A DNA stretch of 64,000 nt from positions 124,001-188,000 of the forward strand of contig JAHDWJ010000009.1 in the NCBI GenBank assembly GCA_023384415.1. Direction: 5' to 3'. Below the pieces are notes generated by a model. It had not been told where the DNA came from, ran no database searches, and saw only the letters and a program-made list of their open reading frames with translations. The translations under genes were made by a program, and so were the position numbers. Shown here in pieces: positions 16,701 through 26,000 of the stretch (position 1 is the first letter of the stretch; each line of letters begins with the position of its first letter). This DNA comes from Anaerolineae bacterium (GTDB lineage Bacteria > Chloroflexota > Anaerolineae > Promineifilales > Promineifilaceae).

Positions 16701-17835
16701 CTTCAACGACCGGCTGCGTGATGCGGCCCGTGGAGGCAGCCCCTTTGGCGGTCAACAGGAGCAGGGGTTCCTCAACGGTCTCTACTACGACCCCAACGCC
16801 ACCAACCAGGGCAGCCCGGAAGAGCAGTTAGCCCGCCTGCTCCACTTCACCGACCTGATCCGGGTTGGGTTAGCGGGTAATCTCATCGAATACCAATTCA
16901 TCAACGCCCAGGGCGAGTTGGTCAACGGCCAGGCCATTGATTACAACGGCCAATCTGCCGCCTACACCCTCGATCCCCAGGAAAATATCATTTACGTCTC
17001 CAAACATGACAACGAAACCCTGTTCGACATCATCCAATACAAAGCCCCCATATCTACCAGCATGGCCGACCGGGTGCGGATGCAAAACCTGGGTAACAGC
17101 ATCGTCATGTTAAGCCAGGGGATTCCGTTCTTCCAGGCGGGGGATGATATGCTCCGCTCCAAATCCCTGGATCGCAACAGCTACAACTCTGGCGACTGGT
17201 TCAACCGGCTCGATTTCAGCTATGAGACCAACAACTGGGGGGTAGGGCTGCCTCCGGCAGGTGACAATCAGAGCATGTGGCCGGTCATGGAAACATTGCT
17301 GGGGGCCGAAGGGTTGACCCCAGGCCGGGAAGATATTCTCCAGGCGGTAGCCCATTTCTGGGAAATGTTACAAATCCGACGCAGCTCCCCCTTGTTCCGC
17401 CTGCAAACGGCCCAGGCGGTTCAGGAACGACTGGTTTTCCATAACACCGGCCCAGACCAGATCCCCGGTCTCATTGTCATGTCTCTCTCCGATATGACCG
17501 GCGAAAATTTGGATCCGAACTATGGGCTGATTGTGGTGCTGTTTAACGCCAACAGCCAGTCTATCACCTTTAGCCAGAGTGATCTGGCTGACCTGCCGCT
17601 GACCTTACACCCGGTGCAGCAAAGCTCCGCCGATGGGGTGGTGCAGACGGCCAGCTTTGCTGCCGACAGCGGTACTTTTACCGTGCCTGCCCGGACAACA
17701 GCAGTCTTTGTCCTGGCAGAAGCGGATGTGCCTGGGGCTGGGAGCAATGCAGCGGGCTGGCTGATTGGCCTGGGGGTAGGGGCAGTGGCGTTGGGGGGCG
17801 CGGCCGCGTGGCTGGCCCGCCGCAAACAAAAATAG
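13702..17835 (+). CDS. Cell-surface pullulanase (GH13, alpha-1,6-glucosidase type) with four X25-like modules
   Basis: A 1,377-residue exported enzyme that cleaves alpha-1,6 branches in pullulan, starch or glycogen. A signal peptide (residues 1-33) is followed by four X25/BaPul-like modules arranged as two pairs (about 40-235 and 250-455), each marked by WNTGC or GDWQPDC and YEYKAALN. A pullulanase N-domain, a CBM48-like segment (NLHLWAPTARSVRLHLFD, about 595-670) and the GH13 barrel follow. Catalytic residues visible are Asp in GFRFDLMGHH (about 935), Glu in YGEGWDFGE (about 972) and Asp in SKHDNETLFD (about 1103); VVVDVVYNH is conserved region I. A C-terminal hydrophobic helix ending in LARRKQK should anchor it in the membrane. 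Its product oligosaccharides fit the malFG and GH13 genes at 57.5-64 kb. Confidence 0.93.
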   Translation: MTRRLSTTGRMLILGGVFFLLAAAATSSAAPPTQSDDPASIPPPQTVTIAGTLQTQVDCSGQWNTGCTDSMLTYDPTHDLWLATFTLAAGRYEYKAALNGSWDDNYGLNAEYYGPNIPLVLEQDGPVTFWYDHKTRWVSDSINSLFVIVTGTFQSELGCAADNQTDCFRSLLQDPDGNGLYTFVTANIPAGEYEVSGIAPGTVPALTFTVADGEGVLFSYNPTTGTLEVTTGAAAAMGATASAPAGMPPPAAPKPDTVTIPGTIQSVLGCPGDWQPDCAVTYLTFDEDDQLWTATFAIPAGSYEYKAALNNSWDVNFGLNAEPGGSNIPLVLAADTNVSFFFDHNTGWVADSVNNLIANVPGDFQSEIGCPGDWQPDCLRSWLQDPDGDGVFTFLTDQIPAGEYEAKVAINQSWAENYGADGAKDGPNIPFTVPADNAPMLFRYDSASHFLTIRPLSDAGAAQGNIKQPRAHWVEALTIAWNIDHAPGNSYRFHYTPSGGSLNLGLDSISGGATLPLSYSEAGLSEAAQAKFPHLSRFTALTFSPDDMRQIRIALKGQIAVSAYNEAGDLIDATGLQIPGVLDDLYTYDGPLGVVLAEGIPNLHLWAPTARSVRLHLFDTATSSIPRQTVRMVVDPEVGVWSVAGEPDWLGRFYLYEVEVFVPATGRVETNLVTDPYSISLSTNSGRSQIVDLNDPALMPVGWTTLAKPPLAAPEDIVVYELHVRDFSIFDGTVPAAHRGTYLAFTHTNSNGMQHLIALAQAGLTHLHLLPTFDIATIEEDAAARVEPDPDALAAFPPNSDQQQALITPIRDQDGFNWGYDPFHYNVPEGSYATDPNGAARILEFRQMVQTLNQNGLRVVVDVVYNHTNASGQSEKSVLDRIVPGYYHRLNASGRVETSTCCQNTATEHNMMRKLMVDSAVLWATAYKVDGFRFDLMGHHMKADMLAVQTALQNLTPAADGVDGSTIYIYGEGWDFGEVGGNARGINATQTNMAGTGIGTFNDRLRDAARGGSPFGGQQEQGFLNGLYYDPNATNQGSPEEQLARLLHFTDLIRVGLAGNLIEYQFINAQGELVNGQAIDYNGQSAAYTLDPQENIIYVSKHDNETLFDIIQYKAPISTSMADRVRMQNLGNSIVMLSQGIPFFQAGDDMLRSKSLDRNSYNSGDWFNRLDFSYETNNWGVGLPPAGDNQSMWPVMETLLGAEGLTPGREDILQAVAHFWEMLQIRRSSPLFRLQTAQAVQERLVFHNTGPDQIPGLIVMSLSDMTGENLDPNYGLIVVLFNANSQSITFSQSDLADLPLTLHPVQQSSADGVVQTASFAADSGTFTVPARTTAVFVLAEADVPGAGSNAAGWLIGLGVGAVALGGAAAWLARRKQK

Positions 17836-18324
17836 ACAAATACACTAATAACCAGTGGTCAGCTCAAAAAATGCCAGACCCCAGTTAATTACCGAAAACC
17901 ATCACCCCGATTGTATGATCTTCATCACTCACCCCTACTAGCCTAAATCTCCTACCCTTAACAGTGATCGTCCTAACGATGACGTTTTGGGTGTTCAGGG
18001 GTTAACAAGGCATGATACGCGAAACGTGAGGCATGATTGGCCAGGCCACACGCCACACGTTTCATGCATCATTAAACCCACGCGAAATTCCCCCAAATCT
18101 GACTTTACATCACCGCACCCGTTAGAACGTCAATTTAAGAGCAACCCACGACGAAGCGTAAACCCTGCTTACGTTTTGTCCTTTTCTGTTGCCTGTAAAC
18201 GGCTCACTCACAGGGGATAGCAAGGCCGAGCTTCACCAAAAACAATAAAAAAGTGCGTTTGCGCGTGAGACCCCTTTCCTAATTCCTAATTCATAATTCA
18301 TCCTTACTTTCAGAGGAGTCCCCC
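17836..18324. other. Intergenic region with two dispersed repeats, no gene
   Basis: The 489 bp between pullulanase and acyl-CoA dehydrogenase start with the AACCAGTGGTCAG repeat (17846-17886, partner at 4770-4815). They then hold an inverted pair built on CGCGAAACGTGAGGCATGAT and ACACGTTTCATGCATCAT (18018-18072), and end with the leader cassette 18240-18305 that is shared with 6123-6205. The middle part shows no coding signal on either strand. The pullulanase terminator was not recognised unless the repeat serves as one. Confidence 0.55.
18240..18305 (+). repeat. Leader cassette with heptad words, second copy
   Basis: AAAAAAGTGCGTTTGCGCG, then TGAGACCCCTTTCC, then TAATTCC/TAATTCA heptads lead straight to the AGAGGAG ribosome-binding site of the acyl-CoA dehydrogenase gene. 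It matches the reverse complement of 6123-6205 over almost its full length and keeps the same position relative to the downstream start codon. Confidence 0.7.
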
Positions 18325-19959
18325 ATGGCTGGATTAGACAAAGAAACCCTGGAGATGGTGCTAGACACCCTCAAAAAATATGGTGAGAAAAAACTCACCC
18401 CCGAATATTTGCTGCACCTGGATCACAACGATCAGTTCCCCCACGAAGTTCTCAAAGAGTTATACGACCCGGCCACCCTGGGGCTGCATCTGCTCTTTAT
18501 CCCTGAAGCCTACGGCGGCCTGGATGGTGGGGCGTATGACATTTATCGCGTCTCCGAACTCATGGCTTCCTTTGATCTAGGGGTGGCGACTGGTGTTTTA
18601 GCAACCTTCCTCGGCTCCGATCCCATCAGCGTGGGGGCGACTGAGGCACAAAAAGCGTACTGGATGGGGCGCATTGCCGATGAAGCCCTGCTGATGGCTT
18701 ATGGGGCGACTGAACCCCAAGCCGGGAGTGACCTGGCCGCCCTTCGCACCAAAGCGGTGCCCGTAGAAGAGGATGGCCAGGTCGTGGGATATAGGCTGTC
18801 TGGGCAGAAACAGTGGATCAGCAATGGGGGGGTGGCCGATTTATACACGATACTGGCCCTGGCTCCCGGCGGCCCCACCTGGTTTGTGGTAGATCGGGAT
18901 ACCCCCGGCTTTGCTCAGGGCAAACCGGAAGACAAACATGGCATTCGGGCCAGCAACACGGCCGCCCTTTTTCTGGAAGATGTGTATGTGCCCGCTGACC
19001 GGCTGGTGGGGGAGGTGGAAGGGCAGGGGTTAGCCCAGGCTCAGGCCGTTTTCGGTTACACCCGGCTTATGGTGGGAGCTTTTGGCCTCGGCGCGGGGTG
19101 GGAAGCTCTGCGCCGGGTGATTCGTTACTCTCAGGAGCGTATCCAGGGGGGGGCACCCCTCAGCCAGAAACAGGGATATACCCACAAATTGATCGTGCCC
19201 AATGCCGCCCGGCTGGAAGCGGCCCGTACCTATATCGAGTGGGTGGCGGAGCGGCTGGACAGCGGCGAAGAAGGGTTGGCGACCGAGGGAGCGGTGGCTA
19301 AATATACTGCCACTGAAGCGGGCAATAAAGCGGCCGAAGATGCCATCCAGGGGCATGGTGGGTATGGGTACACCAAAGAGTATATGGTGGAGAAGATTAA
19401 ACGAGATGTGCGGATTACCACTATTTATGAAGGCACATCAGAAATTATGGAGTGGACGATTGCCCGTGACCGCTGGCAACTGCACCTGAAAACGCGGGGG
19501 GGGTATTACGCTGATTGGGCAGCCCGCCTGGATGGGATTCACGCTAACCAACCGGAGAATGGGGCTAATTTTGCCGCCCTGGCCATGCGGGCGTTGGCGG
19601 CCCTTTTGGAGCAGTGCCGCGTTGACCGGCTTACCCGCAACCAGCATGTTTTGTTCCGCCTGGGTGAGCTGGTTGCCTGGGCCGAGACGGCGGCCGTTTT
19701 CGCCGAACGGGTGGTAGATAAGCCGACGGAAGCGATTCCCTTAGCGGTGCCGGTGCGGCAGGCGTTGGCTCGTATTTATGCCCGCCAGGCGGCTCTCAAG
19801 GTGGCGGCGGATGGTCTGCAATGGGCCATTGGGGCCGGTCAAACAGATCCGGTTCTGGCTGATTTCCTTAATCTGCCGGCTATCTACCAGGCCCAAACGG
19901 GTCTGGTTACAGATATGGATTGCGCGGCCGCAGCGTTGAATGAACTGTTTCGTGGGTGA
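18325..19959 (+). CDS. Acyl-CoA dehydrogenase
   Basis: A 544-residue flavoprotein starting after AGAGGAG. It has the all-helical N-domain, the FAD/substrate loop [18 protein letters not shown] and [11 protein letters not shown], and the C-domain with the catalytic-base string [19 protein letters not shown]. These are classic acyl-CoA dehydrogenase motifs; the reaction is alpha,beta-oxidation of an acyl-thioester with electrons passed to ETF. About 150 extra helical residues follow the usual end, as in long-chain and bacterial variants. The next gene, 98 bp downstream on the same strand, is the lipid megasynthase. Because that enzyme has no enoyl reductase, this protein could introduce or remove a double bond on its product, which is inference from position. 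Confidence 0.93.
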   Translation: MAGLDKETLEMVLDTLKKYGEKKLTPEYLLHLDHNDQFPHEVLKELYDPATLGLHLLFIPEAYGGLDGGAYDIYRVSELMASFDLGVATGVLATFLGSDPISVGATEAQKAYWMGRIADEALLMAYGATEPQAGSDLAALRTKAVPVEEDGQVVGYRLSGQKQWISNGGVADLYTILALAPGGPTWFVVDRDTPGFAQGKPEDKHGIRASNTAALFLEDVYVPADRLVGEVEGQGLAQAQAVFGYTRLMVGAFGLGAGWEALRRVIRYSQERIQGGAPLSQKQGYTHKLIVPNAARLEAARTYIEWVAERLDSGEEGLATEGAVAKYTATEAGNKAAEDAIQGHGGYGYTKEYMVEKIKRDVRITTIYEGTSEIMEWTIARDRWQLHLKTRGGYYADWAARLDGIHANQPENGANFAALAMRALAALLEQCRVDRLTRNQHVLFRLGELVAWAETAAVFAERVVDKPTEAIPLAVPVRQALARIYARQAALKVAADGLQWAIGAGQTDPVLADFLNLPAIYQAQTGLVTDMDCAAAALNELFRG

Positions 19960-20045
19960 TGGTGCTGGTGTATTGGTGTATTAGTATATTGGGCAAATAT
20001 ACTCATACACCAATACGCCAATACACCAATATACCAGCAATTCCC
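19960..20045. repeat. Inverted octad repeat before the megasynthase
   Basis: Octads of the type TGGTGTAT, TAGTATAT run into their own reverse complements AATATAC, TCATACAC, CAATACGC, CAATACAC, so that the whole block can form a long imperfect hairpin. It fills the gap between the acyl-CoA dehydrogenase stop and the CAGGAG ribosome-binding site. Related words (CCAATACACCAATACACC) reappear inside the megasynthase at 22999-23033 and after it at 28653-28672. Confidence 0.75.
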
Positions 20046-20057
20046 CAGGAGTTTCCC

Positions 20058-23000
20058 ATGATTGACACTACCAACAAAGCTGTCGCCATTGTCGGGGTGG
20101 GGGCGATTTTGCCCGATGCACCCAACGCGGCCGCTTTCTGGCAAAACATCCTCGGCAAACGATACAGCATCAGTGACACCCCCCCAGAGCGGTGGTCGGT
20201 GGCTGATTATTATGACCCAGACCCCAAAGTCCCGGACAAAACATACAGCAAAATTGGAGGGTGGGTGCGTGGCTTTGAATTTGATTGGAAGCGGTTCAGA
20301 ATGCCCCCCAAAGTGGCCGGGGCGATGGACCAGGGGCAGCAGTGGGCGTTGACCATCGCCGCTGATGCTCTGGCTGATTACGGCTATCCAGATCGACCAT
20401 TGGATGGGGACAATACGGCGGTCATTTTAGGGACGGCCATGGGGGGAGAACTCCATTATCTCACCAATGCCCGGATCATTTTCCCTGAATATGCTCGTGC
20501 CCTCAACAGCGTCACCGAGTTCCAGCAGCTTCCCTTAGAAATTCGCCAACTGATTTTGGCCCGCTGGCATGAGGTCATTGATCAGAGCATTCCCCCCATT
20601 ACCGAAGATTCGATGCCCGGCGAACTGCCCAACATCGTCTCTGGACGGGTGGCTAATGTGTTGAACCTGCGTGGACCCAACTTCATCACTGATGCCGCCT
20701 GTGCGTCCAGTTTTGCCGCCGTTGAAGCGGCGGTACAGCTGCTCACAGAACACAAGGTGGACGCGGTGTTGACCGGTGGCGTTGACCGGAACATGGGGAT
20801 CGGCAGCTTTGTGAAGTTTTGCAAAATTGGGGCACTGAGTGCGACAGGTACCCGCCCGTTTGGTGATGGAGCGGATGGGTTTGTCATGGGTGAAGGCGCG
20901 GCCGCGTTCCTGCTCAAACGGCTGGCAGATGCCGAACAGGCCGGGGACAAAATTTATGCGGTCATTCGGGGCGTAGGGGGCGCCAGCGATGGTAAAGGCA
21001 AAGGAATTACCGCCCCCAACCCCATTGGCCAACAGTTGGCTATGCAGCGAGCCTGGGAACAGGCCAGCCTCGACCCGGCCACGGCTGCTCTCATTGAGGC
21101 CCACGGCACCAGTACCCGCGTGGGGGATGTGGTGGAAGTGGAGAGTTTGAGCCAGATTTTTGGCGCGGCCGCTCCCCGTTCCATCGCCCTGGGATCCGTT
21201 AAAAGCAACATCGGCCACCTGAAAGCGGGGGCGGGAGCAGCCGGGCTGCTCAAAGCTACCTTAGCCTTGCACCACAAAATTATCCCCCCCACCCTCAACG
21301 CCGCCAAACCCAACCCCAACATTGATTTCAGCCGTACCCCATTTTACCTGGCCCATGAACCCCGCGAATGGACCAAGAGCAACGGCACCCCTCGCCGCGC
21401 CGCCGTCAGTGCCTACGGCTTTGGCGGTACCAACTTTCACCTGGCCTTAGAGGAGCATCTGCCAGGGATGCTGACACCGAAGAAGCTGTTTCAGGGCGTC
21501 ACAGTCAGTGAGCCGTCAGCAGTGAGCCGTGAGCAGTGGGCAGTGAGTAGTCCTCAGCCCTCACTCCTCAGCCCTCATCCCTCAGCCCTCACCCCTCTTC
21601 GCGGTATCCTGGCTCTGGGTGCAAAAACGCCCACTGAACTGAAGGAGAAGCTGGATACCCTTGTGCCACGGGTGGATGGGGGGTGGACGCCGCCATTGGT
21701 TTTGCCCAACCCGGTAGAGATCGCGGCCGCGGAACGGCTCATTATTGATTTTGGCAGCCACGAAGAGCTGCGTGACAAAGTTCACAAAGCCCAAAAAGCG
21801 ATGGCGTTTGATGCTCCCCCAGCCTGGAAAGCGCTGCAACCCCAGGGAATTTTCCGGGGCAGCGGCCGCAGACCGGGCAAAATCGCCTTCCTCTTTCCGG
21901 GCCAGGGCAGCCAATACCTCAACATGGGGCGGGAGCTGGCTGAGGCTTCCCCCATTGTGGCCGCCGTTTTCGCCGAAGCTGACCAGGTGATGACCCCGAT
22001 TCTGGGCAAACCGCTCACCGATTACTTGTTTGTGACTGACGAAAGCCAAAAGATGGCGGCGGAATTTGCCCTGATGCAGACAGCCATCACCCAACCGGCC
22101 ATGCTCACTTTGGATACAGCTATCTATAAACTCCTGGCCAGCTACGGGTTTGCCCCTGATATGGTCATGGGGCATTCGTTAGGAGAGTATGCGGCCCTCA
22201 TTGCCGCCGGGATTATGCCCTTTGCCGATGCCCTGGAAGCTGCGGCCGCACGGGGCAGCGAGATGAGCAAAATCAGTGTGGACGATAATGGCAAAATGGC
22301 CGCCGTCCTGGCCCCCCTGGAATTGGTCGAGCAAACCCTCAAAGAGGTAGGCGGTTACGTAGTCACAGCCAACATCAACAGCCGCAGCCAGGCCGTCATC
22401 GGCGGGGCCACGGCCGATGTGGAGCGGGCCTGCCAGGTATTCACCGACAAAGGGTTCCGTGCCATTTCCCTGCCAGTCAGCCATGCCTTCCACACCCGCA
22501 TTGTCGCCCCGGCCAGCCAGCCCCTGCGCCAGGTTCTCAACCGGCTCCATATTACTCCTGGTCATATCCCTCTGGTCGGTAATGTGACCGGTGATTTTTA
22601 CCCCCACGAGGTTGAAGCGATCAAAGATTTGTTGGAACAGCAGATCGCTTCACCGGTACAGTGGGTCAAAGGATTAGAAACCCTTTACGAGGCCGGCGGC
22701 CGCACCTTCGTTGAAGTTGGCCCCAAAAAAGCGTTGAAAGGGTTTGTAGACGATGTATTAGGTCAAAAACCCGACCTCGTTTCCCTCTTCACCAACCATC
22801 CCAAAACCGGCGAACTCGCCAGCTTTAACCAGGCGATTTGTGGCCTGTATGCCGCCGGGTATGGGGCCGTAAACAATGAGCAGTTCATTGTGAGCAGTAA
22901 GCAGTTACCCGTAGAAAGGACAGATATTATGCAACCCGCAAATGGTTCCGCCCCGGTTCAAGAGATGGCTCAACTTCTGGCCCAACTCCTGACCAATAAC

Positions 23001-26000
23001 CAACACACCAATAACCAATACACCAATACACCCTTCTTTGACCGCGCCGCTCCCCCCCATGGCTCCATCGTCATCACTGGCACGGGGCTGGGGCTGCCGG
23101 GTGCCGAGAAGCAGGTGATGGACCCGGAGAATGCCCTGCGGATTCTGCGCGGTGAACAGTTTGTAGATTTGATTCCCGAGCGGTTCCGCAAACGGATTTT
23201 AGCCAAACGAGTGACGCGGCTGGTCAAAGCTGAGGATGGCAGCGGCCGCTTCGAAACCATCACCGACCCCGACGAGGTGATCAAACTGGCCGGCCGCCCC
23301 GGACGGTTTGACCTCAGCCAGGAGTACGGTGTACCCGCTAAACTGGTCGAAGCCCTGGACAGCACCACCCAACTGGCCATGGCCGCCGGGCTGGATGCCC
23401 TACGCGAAGCCGGCATCCCCCTGGTGCAAACGTTCCGCAAAATGTCCAACGGCAAATATATGCCCGACCGCTGGCTCCTGCCCGAATCATTACGGGATGA
23501 AACCGGGGTCATTTTCAGCAGTGCTTTCCCCGGGGGCGACCGGTTTGCCGATGAGTTCAGCCGCTATTACACCTACCAAAACCGACTGGATCAGCTGAAC
23601 GCCCTGGTTGATTTGCGCCGCTTTACCCAGGACGCCAATACGCTGCGGGAAATTGACCGGCGCGTCGCCGATTTACGTGACGCCCTGGCCCGCGAACCAT
23701 ACACGTTTGATCGCCGCTTCTTGTTCCGCATCCTTTCCATGGGGCACAGCCAATTTGCCGAATATATCGGGGCGCGGGGGCCAAACACCCAGGTCAATGC
23801 CGCCTGCGCCAGCACCACCCAGGCGATTGCCCTGGCTGAGGATTGGATTCGCAGCGGCCGCTGCCGCCGGGTGGTAGTGATTGGGGCGGACAATGTGACC
23901 AGTGACCACATGATGGAATGGGTGGGGGCTGGGTTCCTGGCCACCGGCGCGGCCGCAACCGATGATCGCGTTGAAGAAGCTGCCTTACCCTTTGACCGCC
24001 GCCGCCATGGCACCCTCATGGGCATGGGGGCCTGCGCCCTGGTGCTGGAGAGTGAAGATGCCGTGCGTGAGCGAGGGATGCGTGGGGTGGTGGAACTGTT
24101 AGCAACCGAAACCAACAACAGTGCGTTCCACGGCACTCGCCTGGATGTGAGCCATATCGCCCAGATTATGAACAACCTGGTCACCACTGCCGAACGCCGC
24201 TTTGGCCTGCACCGGCAGGCTATAACCAGCCAGATGGTCTTTATGTCCCATGAGACCTTTACCCCAGCCCGAGGGGGGAGCGCGGCCGCGGAAGTTACCG
24301 CTCTCCGTCACACCTTTGGTGATGGGGCCAGCGAAATCATCATGGCCAACACCAAAGGGTTCACCGGTCACCCTATGGGGGTCGGCATTGAAGATGTCAT
24401 CGCCCTGAAAATTCTCGAACATGGAATCGTGCCCCCTGTGCCCAACCACAAAGAGATTGATCCCGACCTCGGTCCGCTGAACCTGAGCCGGGGTGGACGG
24501 TATCCGGTGCAATACGCCCTTCATCTGGCAGCCGGCTTTGGCTCCCAAATCGCCATGACCCTCACCCGCCGCATCCCTGGCGCGTTGGATCGGGTGGATA
24601 GCCCAGGGCAATATCAACGCTGGCTAGATGATGTCAGCGGTTACGACCGGGCCGAGCTAGAAATAACGAAGCGCAACCTGCGTATTAAAGCGGACGGCGC
24701 TCCCCAGCGGACACCTATCGCCAGCTCCTGGCGGTACGGCACCGAGCCAATGGTGCGCGTGAATGGGCCAGGAGTCGGAAGCGGTGAGCTGTTAGCGGTG
24801 AGCCGTGAGCAGTTGTCAGTGACCAGTTACCCGTTACCTGCATTCGTGCCAGCACCAAAACCTGCCGTCATAGAGAAACCCATCGCGGTTGAGCCAGTTA
24901 AACCCATGCCTTTGCCCCCTGCGCCGGAACCAGTTGTAAGCCGTGAGCCGTTGGTAATGAACAGTGGGCAGTTAGCAGCTAGCAGTGAGCCGCCCCCAGT
25001 CGCTGCTCCCCAACCTCTAGAACAGGACGATATTCAGGCCAAAGTAATGGCCATTGTCGCCGAGCAGACCGGCTACCCAATGGATATGCTGGACCTGGAG
25101 TTGGATATGGAAGCGGATTTGGGCATTGATACGGTGAAACAGGCGGAAACATTTGCCGCTATCCGTAAGGCATTCGACATCCCCCGCCGGGATGATCTCA
25201 AACTGCGTGATTACCCGACGCTGCGCCATGTGGTCGGGTTTGTCAAGGAGATGCGGCCTGATCTAAACGTGGCCACGGGGGGACGCAGGGACGCGGCGAC
25301 GGAAGCCAGTGGATCGTTGGTTGTGAGCCGTGAGCCGTCAGTGGTGAGCAGTGAGCAGTTGGCAGTGAGCGGTGAACAGTCACTCACTCCTCACTCCTCA
25401 CTCCTCACTCCTATCCAGGCCCAGGTCATGGCCATCGTAGCCGAGCAGACGGGGTACCCAGAAGATATGTTGGAACTGGATTTGGATATGGAAGCGGATT
25501 TGGGCATTGATACGGTGAAACAGGCGGAAACGTTTGCCGCTATCCGTAAGGCGTTTGACATCCCCCGCCGGGATGACCTCAAACTGCGTGATTACCCGAC
25601 GCTGCGCCATGTGGTCGGTTTCGTCAAGGAGATGCGGCCTGATCTAGACGCGGCGACGGGGGAACGCGGGGACGGGGCGACGGAAGCCAGTGGGCCGTTG
25701 GTTGTGAGCCGTGAGCCGTCAGCAGTGAGCAGTGAGCAGTCACTCACTCCTCACTCCTCACTCCTCACTCCTATCCAGGCCCAGGTCATGGCCATCGTAG
25801 CCGAGCAGACGGGGTACCCAGAAGATATGTTGGAACTGGATTTGGATATGGAAGCGGATTTGGGCATTGATACGGTGAAACAGGCGGAAACGTTTGCCGC
25901 TATCCGTAAGGCGTTTGACATCCCCCGCCGGGATGACCTCAAACTGCGTGATTACCCGACGCTGCGCCATGTGGTTGGTTTCGTCAAGGAGATGCGGCCG

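Noticed and set aside
16000..16755. A 251-codon antisense open frame in the pullulanase gene
   Set aside because: It lies exactly over the GH13 catalytic barrel, whose motifs are intact on the plus strand; the product looks like reversed codon usage (Gly/Val/His-rich).
19956..20057. Longer N-terminus of the megasynthase
   Set aside because: The extra 34 codons translate an inverted octad repeat; CAGGAG lies before ATG 20058, where the KS domain starts in the usual way.
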